DNA of 64,000 bases from Fimbriimonadaceae bacterium (lineage in GTDB: Bacteria; Armatimonadota; Fimbriimonadia; Fimbriimonadales; Fimbriimonadaceae): the NCBI GenBank assembly GCA_019454145.1, contig CP075366.1:1839564-1903563 (forward strand), read 5' to 3'. This document shows, in pieces, positions 8,593 to 18,900 of the stretch (positions within the stretch are counted from its first letter, which is position 1; the number at the start of each line of letters is the position of its first letter). The translations under genes were made by a program, and so were the position numbers. Below the pieces are notes generated by a model, which saw only the letters and a program-made list of their open reading frames with translations, was not told the DNA's origin and did not search any database.

Positions 8593-10094
8593 CGATTCCC
8601 GTCGGTTGGTGGTTTATTCCTTTACTCGTCATCGTTGGCGGATTAGTGGCTTACTACGGGGATGTTATCGGTCGCAAAATTGGTAAGAAGCGGATCAAGT
8701 ACAAAAATCTGCGACCAAAGGATTTCGCAGCGATCAGCACATCTATCGCTGGTGGCCTTGGAACGTTAGCTGTTATTGTGGTTCTTATTTCCTTCTCCGA
8801 ACCAGTCCGCGTCGCGCTGTTTGAAGGGGAAAAAGCTCGCACTGAATTAGGCAAAGTCAAAAAGAACCTTGCGTCAGAAACCGAAAAACTCCAAAGTGCG
8901 AGCGAGATGGCAAAGGAGCTTGAGAAAAAGTTGGGGCTAAAAGAAGGCGAACTCGATAAAATGATCGCCAAGCTGGCTGAAACCAATAAAGTCCGCCTTT
9001 CTACGGAAGAAAGAAATAAGAACCTTGTTAAAGAATCAAATCAGCTTTCTGCCAAAGTCACAAAATTCGGCGGCGAAGTGAAGACGCTCAGCCAAGAAAT
9101 CGCGGAATATCAAGCCGAACGGGAGAAGCTTGATAAGGAAATAGGTTCTGCAAAAATAAATTACAACAAGCTCACCATTAATAACGTAGAGCTTCAACAG
9201 CGCAATTTGACCTTGGAAGCAGACGCCATCAAACTTGAAAAACAGTACAAGCAGTTAGAAGTTGACCGGGGCCAAATCCAAGAAGCTCTCAACCAACTTA
9301 ACGCCAAGTTTGACCAGCAAAGCCAGCAGTACGCTAGAGAAATCCGGGCTGCGGAAGACAAACTTTCGGCCACAAACCGCGCCCTAGAATCACAACGTCA
9401 AGCCTTAGAGCAACTTCAGCGAAGTGCGGACTTCTTTGCAAATAAGGCGGCAGCGGCGAGGACAAATCCGATGATCTTCGCGGCTGGCGATGAACTTTCT
9501 CGGATCGTATTACCAAAAGGTTCAAGTTTTAGTGCCGCGCGCACTGCGCTACTCAACTTAATGCGTGAAACCCGAGCATTTGCTAAGCTCAAAGGTGCTG
9601 GGCAAACGCCAGAAGGAAGCTATGCAGGCATGCTCCCCGCTGGCAAGCTTGATGAAGATCAGCAAATTGATCAACTCGCATTGAGCGTACTAGCGGCAAA
9701 AGATTACGACATCCTCCTCATCACACGATCAATCGCAAACTCATTTAAATCTGAGTTCCTGCCTGTTTCGATTGACGTCAGGCGCAATCCTGTGATTTAT
9801 GACAAGGACGAAGTAATTTTTACTTTGCAAGTGGACGGGCGAAAGGAAGTTCCAGCAATCGCAATGGGCATTATTGATGCCGTAACGACTAACTTTGCTG
9901 ACAAACTCTTGCGGGACGGCATGGTTCCAATCGTCGGTTCTGCACAACCATTAGGGGAATTTACAAACGAGCGGATCATCGCCATAGCTCTAGAAATCAA
10001 AGAAGTTGGTCGACCTATAAGACTCCAGTTTCTTGCCAATGATGTGACTGAGGCTGGCGACAGAGTGCGATTTTCGCACCGTTTGAGGCCATAA
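8589..10094 (+). CDS. DUF3084-like coiled-coil membrane protein
   Basis: A 501-residue protein starting at GTG (GTGA overlap with the permease stop). Two membrane helices (about 6-25 and 50-72) are followed by a long charged coiled coil (about 78-285, rich in Glu/Lys/Gln), then a globular C-terminal region that begins PMIFAAGDELSRIVLPKG and ends RFSHRLRP. The order matches the DUF3084 family known mainly from cyanobacteria, whose role is not established. Its position at the end of the lpt genes suggests a link to the cell envelope, which is an inference. Confidence 0.8.
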   Translation: MTIPVGWWFIPLLVIVGGLVAYYGDVIGRKIGKKRIKYKNLRPKDFAAISTSIAGGLGTLAVIVVLISFSEPVRVALFEGEKARTELGKVKKNLASETEKLQSASEMAKELEKKLGLKEGELDKMIAKLAETNKVRLSTEERNKNLVKESNQLSAKVTKFGGEVKTLSQEIAEYQAEREKLDKEIGSAKINYNKLTINNVELQQRNLTLEADAIKLEKQYKQLEVDRGQIQEALNQLNAKFDQQSQQYAREIRAAEDKLSATNRALESQRQALEQLQRSADFFANKAAAARTNPMIFAAGDELSRIVLPKGSSFSAARTALLNLMRETRAFAKLKGAGQTPEGSYAGMLPAGKLDEDQQIDQLALSVLAAKDYDILLITRSIANSFKSEFLPVSIDVRRNPVIYDKDEVIFTLQVDGRKEVPAIAMGIIDAVTTNFADKLLRDGMVPIVGSAQPLGEFTNERIIAIALEIKEVGRPIRLQFLANDVTEAGDRVRFSHRLRP

Positions 10095-10143
10095 GGTTGC
10101 CGCTTGCCTGCTAGTTCCGCCACAATGCGAAGGGCATCAAGTT

Positions 10144-10560
10144 ATGTTAGGTGAAAAAACCGTTCTCGCGATAGATCCAGGGAGTTCTAAGTGTGGCTTA
10201 GCTTTAGTTCATCGTAACGATGCAGATATTGTAGAGATGCTTTGGCACGATATAGTGCCGACTGAGAAAGTCGCCGAGGCCGCTGCCGCTCGTCATGAGG
10301 AGCAAACGTTCACCCTAATCATTGTGGGCAATGGCACCAGATCAAAAAATGTTGTTGATTCCTTGCGAGAAATCATGCCAAGTATCGGAATCTTAGTCGT
10401 TGACGAAACTGACACAACAATGGAAGCCAGGGAACGTTTTTGGGAGCTCAATCCACGCAAAGGCTGGCGCAGAATTCTTCCTGCAACAATGCAGGTGCCT
10501 CCGGTGGCAATCGATGATTACGCAGCATTTGTTCTCGCCGAGAGAGTTCTCAAGACCTGA
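10144..10560 (+). CDS. RuvX/YqgF-like RNase H-fold nuclease
   Basis: A 138-residue protein with the RNase H-fold opening VLAIDPGSSKCGLAL (Asp11), a middle strand TLIIVGNGT, an acidic strand ILVVDETDTTMEAR and a closing IDDYAAFVLAERV helix. These fit the YqgF/RuvX superfamily (pre-16S rRNA nuclease or resolvase-like). It is more divergent than canonical RuvX, so the substrate is uncertain. It follows the DUF3084 gene by 49 bases. Its last 11 bases overlap the 3' end of lpxC on the other strand. Confidence 0.75.
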   Translation: MLGEKTVLAIDPGSSKCGLALVHRNDADIVEMLWHDIVPTEKVAEAAAARHEEQTFTLIIVGNGTRSKNVVDSLREIMPSIGILVVDETDTTMEARERFWELNPRKGWRRILPATMQVPPVAIDDYAAFVLAERVLKT

Positions 10561-11365
10561 TTATTTCGACAGAGTCAGCTAGTTTCTGCGCAGCGGCAAC
10601 GTTGAGTGCGTGTCCCGTGAACTCGGCAACGACATCTAAGTGCTGAATCGGCACTCCCGTTAAATACAGATCGCCAATTACATCCAACAATTTGTGGCGA
10701 ACTGGCTCATCAGGAAACCTAGCATCGTTTAGATACTTTGTCGGCCCGACCCCTAGGCAACTGGATTCATCCAGCCCTTTTCCCAAGCCGTATTTTTTCG
10801 CCATTTCGATTTCGTATTCTAAGACAAAAGTTCTTGCGGGAGCGACCTGCGCGACATAAGATTCTGGCGTCAGGGCAATTTCAAACTCCTGGTGCCCAAC
10901 AAATTCATTTTCCCGAACATAAACCGCGCGCCACCAACCTTCCCCTAAGCCAATTGCGAATTTGCTCGGCCTTTCCTGCAGATAGATTCTCGCGAACGGC
11001 CCCTTGACGGTTAGGACTCCACATTCGGTGATCCCAGCAGAAAGAATCGCCTCAACAAACGGTAACGAGCAACCTCCGGCTACTGGGAGCTCACCTCCCG
11101 TAACGATGACATCAGCATCGGTCACACCGAGCGCCGCAAAAGCACTCATTAAATGTTCGACAGTTGAAATCGTTCCTAGTTTTGTACAGCGGGAAGTATC
11201 GGTCACTGCGTGGGGAGACGCGGTCACCCAGGTGGAACCATCGGAAAAGCGGATTCCTTGATCGGCGCCAACAACTCGAACGGAAGTCGGTTCACCAGAA
11301 TGCAGTCCAGGAGCTTCGATCGTGAACTCGCCAGAGAGTGTGCGGCGTGGATAACTACGTTCCAT
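10550..11365 (-). CDS. lpxC: UDP-3-O-acyl-N-acetylglucosamine deacetylase
   Basis: Zinc enzyme for the committed step of lipid A synthesis. Zinc and catalytic residues are visible: Glu70/His71 in STVEHLM, His224 and Asp228 in HKLLDVIGDL, and the general acid His252 in TGHALN. The GLHSG opening is also conserved. At 271 residues it is slightly shorter than the E. coli enzyme (about 305). The ATG overlaps the end of lpxD by 11 bases. It is the last gene of the minus-strand envelope operon. Confidence 0.96.
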   Translation of the reverse strand: MERSYPRRTLSGEFTIEAPGLHSGEPTSVRVVGADQGIRFSDGSTWVTASPHAVTDTSRCTKLGTISTVEHLMSAFAALGVTDADVIVTGGELPVAGGCSLPFVEAILSAGITECGVLTVKGPFARIYLQERPSKFAIGLGEGWWRAVYVRENEFVGHQEFEIALTPESYVAQVAPARTFVLEYEIEMAKKYGLGKGLDESSCLGVGPTKYLNDARFPDEPVRHKLLDVIGDLYLTGVPIQHLDVVAEFTGHALNVAAAQKLADSVEIIRS

Positions 11366-12395
11366 TCTTTAACTCCGCAATCTCTTTTTCTAGACTTCGC
11401 AATCGTTTGAACAGCTCTGGCAGGCGATTCTGGAGTGCCATCACTCGCATGGCTTGAGAGAGCGGTACTGCTGGCAAGCCAAAGTATTCGCCCGCCTGAT
11501 CCATGTTGCCAAAAATGCCTGATCTTCCACCGAATACCATGTCGTCCCCAATGGAAACATGGTGCGAAACAGCTGCTTGCCCGCCGTATACATTCCGTTC
11601 GCCAACTGTGGCGCTACCGCTGATACCGACTTGCGCAGCCATAACTGTGTGGGCACCGATCTTCACGTTGTGCGCGATCTGCACCATGTTGTCGAACTTC
11701 ACACCGTCGGCGATGACAGTATCGCCACAGGTTGCCCGATCAATACAAGTGTACGAACCAATTTCAACGTTGTCACCGATTACAACGCCACCTACTTGGG
11801 GCACTTTTTGCTGATACTGACCGTTCCAGTTGAAACCAAACCCATCGGTACCTGCAACCACGCCACTGTGCAAAATACATTTTTTTCCGACTCGAATATC
11901 TTGAACTAATACAACGTGGGGGTAGAGAATCGTGTTTTCACCGACGTGACAGTTGTCACCTATATAACAATGGGGCAAAATCTTTACGTTATCACAAATA
12001 AAGGCATTCTCTTCAATAACAACATAAGCTCCAATAGAAGCGGAGTCTGAAACTGTCGCAGAAGGATGCACGATCGCGGTAGGGTGGATGCCAGGCTGAG
12101 TCGGAACTGGCTTGGTAAACGCTCCCAAAACTATGCCAAATGCAAGGCGCGGATCGGCTACTCGGATAACGTTTTTGGTGACTTGAGGCGTTTCAACTGG
12201 AACAAGCACGGCACCTATCTCAGTTTCGAGCGCGGCTTTCAGATATTTTTCGTTAGTCGCAAAGGTTATTCCTTGAGGATCATTAGTTCCAGCTGGAACA
12301 GGCCGAGAAATCACATACGATGGGTCGCCGTCGCATTCGCCGCCAACTATGTTCGCGAGATCGTTTAACGTCCAGGTGCGTTCTTTTCCAGCCAC
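11355..12395 (-). CDS. lpxD: UDP-3-O-acylglucosamine N-acyltransferase
   Basis: Adds the second acyl chain in lipid A synthesis. After an N-terminal uridine-binding domain (about 1-95), there are ten or so left-handed beta-helix hexapeptide repeats (HPTAIVHPSATVSD onward), the DGFGF motif and the catalytic-type His in VQIAHNVKIG, then a C-terminal helix (LFKRLRSLEKEIAELK). I take GTG 12395 (VAGKERTWTLNDLA) because it matches the family N terminus. A longer reading from 12449 adds 18 charged residues. The chosen start overlaps the upstream lipoprotein gene by 31 bases. Confidence 0.94.
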   Translation of the reverse strand: MAGKERTWTLNDLANIVGGECDGDPSYVISRPVPAGTNDPQGITFATNEKYLKAALETEIGAVLVPVETPQVTKNVIRVADPRLAFGIVLGAFTKPVPTQPGIHPTAIVHPSATVSDSASIGAYVVIEENAFICDNVKILPHCYIGDNCHVGENTILYPHVVLVQDIRVGKKCILHSGVVAGTDGFGFNWNGQYQQKVPQVGGVVIGDNVEIGSYTCIDRATCGDTVIADGVKFDNMVQIAHNVKIGAHTVMAAQVGISGSATVGERNVYGGQAAVSHHVSIGDDMVFGGRSGIFGNMDQAGEYFGLPAVPLSQAMRVMALQNRLPELFKRLRSLEKEIAELKNGT

Positions 12396-13351
12396 TCCAA
12401 AAATTCCTTCGTCACGTCTTTCCCGCGTGTGCCATCGTCCAGTTTCCAACCGCGAGACTTAACAAATACGTTGGCATATTCGGCCAACTCTTTTTCACCT
12501 ATGCCTACCATTTGTGATGGATTTCCCCATTCGGGCTGGAGCGGCTTTGCAGATTGCGCGGTAACAGTTTTTGCGGGCAAAGCTTCAAGACGTTTGGCAA
12601 GATCGGGAATCGCGCTGTTTACCGAACCGATAACGCCTCGCACAAATTTAGCCGCATCTGCTTCAGCTCGAGCGATTGCCGCCTGATCGCCCGCAAGGTC
12701 TCGTTCTAGTCTGGCCTCAAATCGACCAAGCTTCCTTTGCTCATAAGCAACGAGAATCCCCTTTGATTCCTGCTCAAACGCTTCGTCCAATGCTTTGATC
12801 TGCGCTTTAAGATCAGCAACCTGCTTTTCCCGAAACTTCCTGTAAACTTCTTCACCAGTTCTTCTGGGAAGTTTTTTATCTTGGTCGGGAAATCCTATGA
12901 ATCCCGCAAGTTCAGCAATCAAGGGAGCTTTTTGATCTGCGTATCTCTCTAACACAGCCCGGAATTGGGCCATCGTTTGCTCCCAGTCGACATTATCGAG
13001 AACTCGATCCTTTTCTTCTGCTTCAATTGCGGCGGAGCGCTCATCACCCAAATATCGGCGTTCTAAGTCTTCGCGGAGTCTTTCCAGACTGCGGTTACGG
13101 TTTTCAGTAAGCGTTTGCTTGGCGTCCTCCCAGAGTTCTATTCCTTCTTTTTCTTGGAGGAGGCGAGCATTCTTTGCTCCAACCGATCCTTGCAATGAGT
13201 TAGGAATAGAGGAGGAGATTGGAGGTGGCTGTGGCACAACCTGCAAAGCTTGTTGGGTCGAAACTTGCGACCAATCAATATGAACGACTGGCGGGGGTGG
13301 AACACACCCCGCCAGCCAGAAACAGACTAGCGCGAAGCTACTTCGCGTCAT
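12365..13351 (-). CDS. Coiled-coil lipoprotein in the bam/lpx operon
   Basis: From ATG 13351 the product begins MTRSSFALVCFWLAGC, a lipoprotein signal with lipobox LAGC, followed by a Pro-rich linker (CVPPPPVV) and long charged helices with heptad character (about 60-230). No known enzymatic motif is seen. It lies between skp and lpxD with overlaps on both sides, so it is very likely an envelope factor, perhaps a periplasmic spacer or Bam accessory, but the function is unknown. A longer start at 13393 is open but would place 14 residues before the signal. Confidence 0.75.
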   Translation of the reverse strand: MTRSSFALVCFWLAGCVPPPPVVHIDWSQVSTQQALQVVPQPPPISSSIPNSLQGSVGAKNARLLQEKEGIELWEDAKQTLTENRNRSLERLREDLERRYLGDERSAAIEAEEKDRVLDNVDWEQTMAQFRAVLERYADQKAPLIAELAGFIGFPDQDKKLPRRTGEEVYRKFREKQVADLKAQIKALDEAFEQESKGILVAYEQRKLGRFEARLERDLAGDQAAIARAEADAAKFVRGVIGSVNSAIPDLAKRLEALPAKTVTAQSAKPLQPEWGNPSQMVGIGEKELAEYANVFVKSRGWKLDDGTRGKDVTKEFLEWLEKNAPGR

Positions 13352-13973
13352 CAACGGCCTTAATGGCCTGGTCTGTAAGGTCGTTTGCTCCATATATGGC
13401 TACTGTGTTCGGGAAGATTACGGAATACCCATCTTTCTTACCCATTGCCTGAACGGCTTCGCGAGCCTTCTTCAGGACATTGCCAATCATTTCATCTTGA
13501 ATGTTAGTCAGATCGCTGCTAAATTCTTGATTCCATTGATTCAACAAATTATCAGACGCTTGGCGACGACTGTTTAAATCATTAAACGTTGTTCGCTCGG
13601 CGTCTGTCAGAGTTGGCTTCACCATGAGGTCGTTAAATTTCTTAGCCTCTGCCCGGATATCTGACTTCAGTTTGTCCAATGCGTCTTTATCCGCTTGAGT
13701 TGCACCAGTTTTAAGGGTCAAGTCTTTGAGCCTTGCTGCTTGGTCGGCAGTGAGAACCTTGTTGGTGTTTACAAATTCGAGCAATCCTTGTCTCAAATTC
13801 ACCTGGATCGTCATGTCGTCGCGCATTTTTTTGCCAGCCGCTGAATCCGCAAGGATGCGCTGCATATCAACGATGCCGATTTTTGTTCCAGTTTGCTGGA
13901 AGCCACTTGCGACCATTGTGATGCCAAGAGCACCTGCCATGATCCAACCGAGAGCCGAGATTCTTTTGTTCAT
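13338..13973 (-). CDS. skp: Skp/OmpH-family periplasmic chaperone
   Basis: A 211-residue exported protein: signal peptide about 1-24, then KIGIVDMQRILADSAAGKKM, the usual Skp opening that starts a beta strand and first long helix, a helical tentacle region (about 55-170), and a closing strand GYSVIFPNTVAIYGANDLT with the family pattern. It would hold unfolded outer-membrane proteins for BamA, which is encoded 24 bases upstream. It is longer than E. coli Skp because of an extended helical arm. Confidence 0.85.
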   Translation of the reverse strand: MNKRISALGWIMAGALGITMVASGFQQTGTKIGIVDMQRILADSAAGKKMRDDMTIQVNLRQGLLEFVNTNKVLTADQAARLKDLTLKTGATQADKDALDKLKSDIRAEAKKFNDLMVKPTLTDAERTTFNDLNSRRQASDNLLNQWNQEFSSDLTNIQDEMIGNVLKKAREAVQAMGKKDGYSVIFPNTVAIYGANDLTDQAIKAVDDAK

Positions 13974-13997
13974 ACTGTTTCCTATTTTTCTAATCCT

Positions 13998-15806
13998 TTA
14001 GAAGCTCGTTCCAACTGTGAAGTGGGTTCGACCTTTACCTTGATCGTCAAATGCAAATTCGATTCGGATTGGCCCGAGCGGAGTTCGGAACGCTAACCCA
14101 AGCCCGTATCCGAGGTGGAAATTAGGCGAACTTGATTGAGCGAAATCTGAGAGTTCTCCGTATCCGCCCCATGCCGAGCCGTAATCGGCAAATGCGACCA
14201 GGCTGAATGATTTTTGGATCGGATAGCGGTATTCCAGAGTTGCAACTGCTGAGTTGCTTCCCCAGAATCGTTGGTTGGCGTAACCGCGAAGCGAGTTCGT
14301 TCCACCCAAGAATGATTGTTCGAAGAATGGAACGGTTCCGCTGATATGGGTCAGCTCCATTTTGAATGCAAGCACTGGGCGAGGATCGCTGAGCTTGATT
14401 TCAGGTTGTTCCTCGGTTGCCTTAGGTGCCTTTGACCAATACTTTTTGAAAAGCAATGTGGACTTCAAGAATGTTGATGAACCGAGAGTGTTAGCATAGT
14501 TAGCAACGTTGCCACCGATTTTTGTGATGTTGCTGTAACCAGGCTCCAAAAGTAGCCGAACTGATTCGCCTTGAACTGGCTCCACGGTCGGGAGCGAGGT
14601 GTTGTATTCCGCACCAATTTGGAGAGTAATTAAGTCGCCATCTTGTTGAACGTAGTTTTCAACGTTGTTGACAACCAAGTCCATCGTTTTTGTGTTCTTA
14701 GCCGTCAAACCAAGGAAGCCTCGATAATACTGCCCGTAAGGTCGGCTGAGATTCAAGCTAATACCAGTTTGGCGCTCGTTGAACCGATCCTCAGTATCAG
14801 ATGAGGAGGAACCTACCAAGCCGTTACCGGTGAAGTTATAAACCACCCGAGAAAAGATGCTTGCAGAGAACGATGTGTCTTTACTGTCAATAAACCGATC
14901 CGCAAATGCGATTCGAGCACTTGGCCCACCGCCGACGGTAGCTTGTTCAAGCTCTAATCCCACGTTCTGACCGCGGCCCCGGAAGTTGCTGTCAGAAAGA
15001 CTGACTGTTCCAACTAAACGGCTCTGAGGATCCAGTGCAACCCCGGCATTGATCTGGGCGGTTCGCGCTTCGACAAATTTGAGCGTAATATCAACGACTT
15101 CTGGACGATCGCCAACATTTTGGTCGCCTTTAATATCTTCAAACCAGTAGGTGTAATAAAGTTCTTCGATGTCCCGCTGTAGAAGTTGATAGTTGATCGG
15201 CTGACCAGCTTTTGACTTCATCATCCGCTCAACCGTGCTTGCCTTAGTTCGTGAAAGGCCTTCCAAGCGGATGTTTCCGATCACTGTTTCGAGAATCTTT
15301 ACGTTGAGAGTGCCTTCAGATTCTTGCAACGGTCCGAACTGCTCGAAGTTGATAAGGTAACCCTTATCGGTATATAGCTTGCGGATTTCGTTAGTAATCG
15401 GCAACGCCTTATTGTTGTTCCAAATCTGACCAATTTCTTGCTGAGCCAATATCAGTGGAAGAATTTGCTCATCGGTAAAAATCGTATTCCCTTCGATCCG
15501 GATTTCCTTGATGATTGGATATTCCGTGACCTGGACGACGAGATCAGTTTCAGTCTCTGATACATCGCGGCGCAGAATCTTTACTGCGCTGAAAAATCCT
15601 AGCCCGTATATCTGATCTTCATCGCGCTCAATCGCGACTTGATCTACCGGCTGACCAGCTTTGAGTCGCATGACGGTTTTGATCCCGACTTCATTGACAT
15701 TTTTGAGGCCCTCGACCGTGATATCACGTACGGTTCGGGTTCCTTGTGCTAGTGCCATTCCCGCTAATGCGAAACAAGCCAACACGGTAGTAAGTTGTCT
15801 AATCAA
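13998..15806 (-). CDS. bamA: Outer-membrane protein assembly factor BamA
   Basis: Omp85-family insertase for outer-membrane beta barrels. The 602-residue protein has a signal peptide (about 1-20), POTRA repeats (about 24-250; e.g. VRDITVEGLKNVNEVGI and IKEIRIEGNTIFTDEQI), and a C-terminal 16-strand barrel (about 265-602) with RGY (LRGYANQRFWG) and final Phe (VGTSF). It is shorter than E. coli BamA (810), consistent with about three POTRA domains instead of five. Located between tamB and skp. Confidence 0.95.
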   Translation of the reverse strand: MIRQLTTVLACFALAGMALAQGTRTVRDITVEGLKNVNEVGIKTVMRLKAGQPVDQVAIERDEDQIYGLGFFSAVKILRRDVSETETDLVVQVTEYPIIKEIRIEGNTIFTDEQILPLILAQQEIGQIWNNNKALPITNEIRKLYTDKGYLINFEQFGPLQESEGTLNVKILETVIGNIRLEGLSRTKASTVERMMKSKAGQPINYQLLQRDIEELYYTYWFEDIKGDQNVGDRPEVVDITLKFVEARTAQINAGVALDPQSRLVGTVSLSDSNFRGRGQNVGLELEQATVGGGPSARIAFADRFIDSKDTSFSASIFSRVVYNFTGNGLVGSSSSDTEDRFNERQTGISLNLSRPYGQYYRGFLGLTAKNTKTMDLVVNNVENYVQQDGDLITLQIGAEYNTSLPTVEPVQGESVRLLLEPGYSNITKIGGNVANYANTLGSSTFLKSTLLFKKYWSKAPKATEEQPEIKLSDPRPVLAFKMELTHISGTVPFFEQSFLGGTNSLRGYANQRFWGSNSAVATLEYRYPIQKSFSLVAFADYGSAWGGYGELSDFAQSSSPNFHLGYGLGLAFRTPLGPIRIEFAFDDQGKGRTHFTVGTSF

Positions 15807-15906
15807 AATTTGCCCTCATGCCTGGTTAGGTTGCTAGTTTAGACGGTCATGCGTCTCAAGCGTTATATTCCAGGATGGGACCCGGCAAAAAAAGTGAAAA
15901 AAGTGC

Positions 15907-18900
15907 CTAAAAACGAGTTGACCATTCGATCCCGATTTTCCAAGGCACCCGCTCGTTTAAGCCTGCAACGATGCGGAACCTACTCAGAAAATCGTCCTTA
16001 AGCGGCGGTCGATAACTTAACTGAAATTCAAACTTGAGAGGCTGAGTCGGATTTTGACGATAGACCTGCCGACTGGCTTCAATAGTCAATCCACGTGAAA
16101 TTTCTCGACCAGCCCGTACCACAGGGCCATCGAATGGATTGTAATCAAGCACCAAGTAATCAAGCTGGAGCGTTTTTGCAATCTCGCTTGTAATTCCTTG
16201 AGTAATGTTCGGAATCGCTAGCGTGAAGAAGCTGTCTCTTAACCCTGATCGGCTTCCTTCCCCAAGTGCTGAAGTTACTAATGATTCGAGGAAATCGCGT
16301 TGTCCAACAATCGAACGAATCTCTTCTAAACTCAGGTCAGGCGGCTCACTTGTGCCATCTATACGGACGCCTTCGGGATCAAGAAGATTTCCTCTTATTT
16401 GTAAGTTTAAGCGGTAAGTCTGATACCTTTCACTCGTTTGGCGAACGGTGACGATGGTAGAACCGCGGAGGTCAACTTCAGCGCGAGGATCACTTCCGAT
16501 ACCGGCTGTAACGTTGACCGTGCCCTCATTAAGAGTCACCCGGCTGGCGGGAAGGAGTAGGGTTCCCGATTCCACTGTAAACGGAGCCCTGACTGTAACC
16601 GCACTCAGAGGGCCATCCAATACGGCGGTTCCGTTCAACAAAATGTTCCCGGTAGGAATATTTAGCTTTGAGCCTTTGCCGATTGTTAGTCGAAAATCTC
16701 GGAATATAGGTTCTACGCTCGGCGGCTCTGATTCTTGTCCCTCTGGAAACGCGAGTGGCACAAACGCGTTGATGCCATCGCCGACGACTTCGCCAGATAT
16801 TTCTGGTTTTGCTAGTGAACCGCCCAGGTTTACGGTTCCTGAGATCACACCGGTAGTTGGACTCTCTGCAGCGAAGAAAGCTGGTTCGCCTGGTGCCGGG
16901 TTGGGATTTGTAAGCTTAACGGTCTCGCGAGCCACGAGATCAACAATATCTATGCGACCTTTTAGAATAGCTTCCTCTAAACCAGCTTCAGAGAAGTTTC
17001 CTTGTAAAAACCTTCTCAAATCAACTCCAATATCAACAGCGAGTGAACCGCCTCGGGAGCCATTTGCGGATGCAACAATTTTTAGGTCTTCCCCTTGGGT
17101 GGACAGTGTCGCTGCAACGTCATTCAGTTCGGTCAAAGCATCTTGAAACGCGATTTTTGATCCGGTGAGGTTCGCAGAACCAAGTAAGGCAAAGTTTCCT
17201 CTCTGGCCCTTCACAGAGAGTGCGGCGGAAATTTCGCCCACGCTTTTTTCAAAATCAAGACCCTGCACGTAGTTTTGAAGAGACGATAGTGGACGAGGCG
17301 CCATATTGAGATCGAATTGCAGTTCGCCTTTAGGTGATTCGGCAAGAGATGACATCGGAACGTTAGCCGTGAAATCGCTTTCAAGCCCTTGATAAAGGAG
17401 CTTGCCCTGAGTGCTGAGTACGTTATCAACAAAATCAATAGCTTCAGTATTAACTGTGATCGGAATGTTTACGAGCCTTCCTTCACCGCTGCGCATTTGC
17501 AGTTTCTCGGCGCTCAGGCTCGCCTGTCCGCTGAGATTATCTGTTGGCCCGGCTACGGCAAAGTCTGCATTAACTGCCGCATGAATTTCAGGAATTTCCT
17601 CAGAGATGAGATTAAGAATATATGGATCAAATTGCACTAATCTCCCGCGTGCGTCGATGGTGTCTTTCTCGCCATCTGTTCCTTTTGTCCAAGAGCCAGA
17701 GACAAAAGCTAACGATTCGCGTGGCTCATCTTCAGGCTTTTCTGTTTCTAATGGCATGCGCCAGCGTAAGTTATCAAGTTCGATATGATTCGCATTACCA
17801 ATTCCAGCTAGCGACACTTCGCCCAATACACGACCTAGGGATGTGAGTTCGGTTGCCGTGAGTTTGCGGACATTGACATCCCATTTCTCAGGTGTGCCCG
17901 CAAAGCCAATTTCTGCCGTTAGCAAACCATTTAAGTCGCGGACGATTCTTTCAGTTTGGATATCCGGCAACTTGATTTGGCGCGAAACGCCTCGGATAAT
18001 TTCGCTAATCCCGATGTTGGTGGCGAGGATTTCCCCATCAATCCGTTGGTCGTCAATCGAATAGGTCAAACCAGGAATTTCAAACAATCCAGAAAGCGAA
18101 CTAAGACCACCTTCCACAGTAACGATTTGATCCGCAAGCGAAATGGCGAATGATCCGGAACCGACCTCAAATCCGTTGGCAAGCATGCCAATAACTCTAA
18201 CGGTTGCGTCACCTTTCCACTTTCCGTTGTCGTCACTCGCTACGGCCGCTCTGATCGAAGTTTTGCCAGTGAGGTCGACAAACTCTTGATCAAGTGGAAT
18301 CGCACTCAGTGGCAAATCAGTACCAATAACCGTTAAAAGCCCATTCGTGCCGTCAACATCTACCGCCCCCGTTGCTGAGAGCGTTCCACTTTCAATTTTT
18401 GCGTCTAATGAATCAATGATCAGTCGCTGAAGATTCCCATGCGCTCGGTATTGGATTTGGTCTATTGGAATACCGCTGACTAGTACATCTTCAGCACCCC
18501 CCGAAACCGACACTTCCGGTTGATCCAAAGCGCCGCTGATTAAAATTCTGTCTGCATTCAGCCGACCAACAACAGGTGCCCCGGGAGCTAAGTCGGCAAG
18601 AAAAATATCGCTAGCGGAGAGAATTCCCTGAACTGTTCCGTCGGAGATGTTGATCGTGGCTTCTCCGCCAATCGTGCCAACCCCGTAAGTCATATCAATA
18701 TTGCTGAGCACTAAGTCGCCAGCTGTGAATCTGACCTGAGCGGTGCTTTTAGGAAGCACGATTTCTCCTGCGGTCAAGTTAAGCAGGGTGAGATCGCCAG
18801 TCACTTGAGGGTTATTCCAGTTGCCAACAACACGGGCAGTTCCGTATCCAACCCCGGCAACCGCGTCTGTCCACGCGGCGATATTGACTCCACCCGCTTC

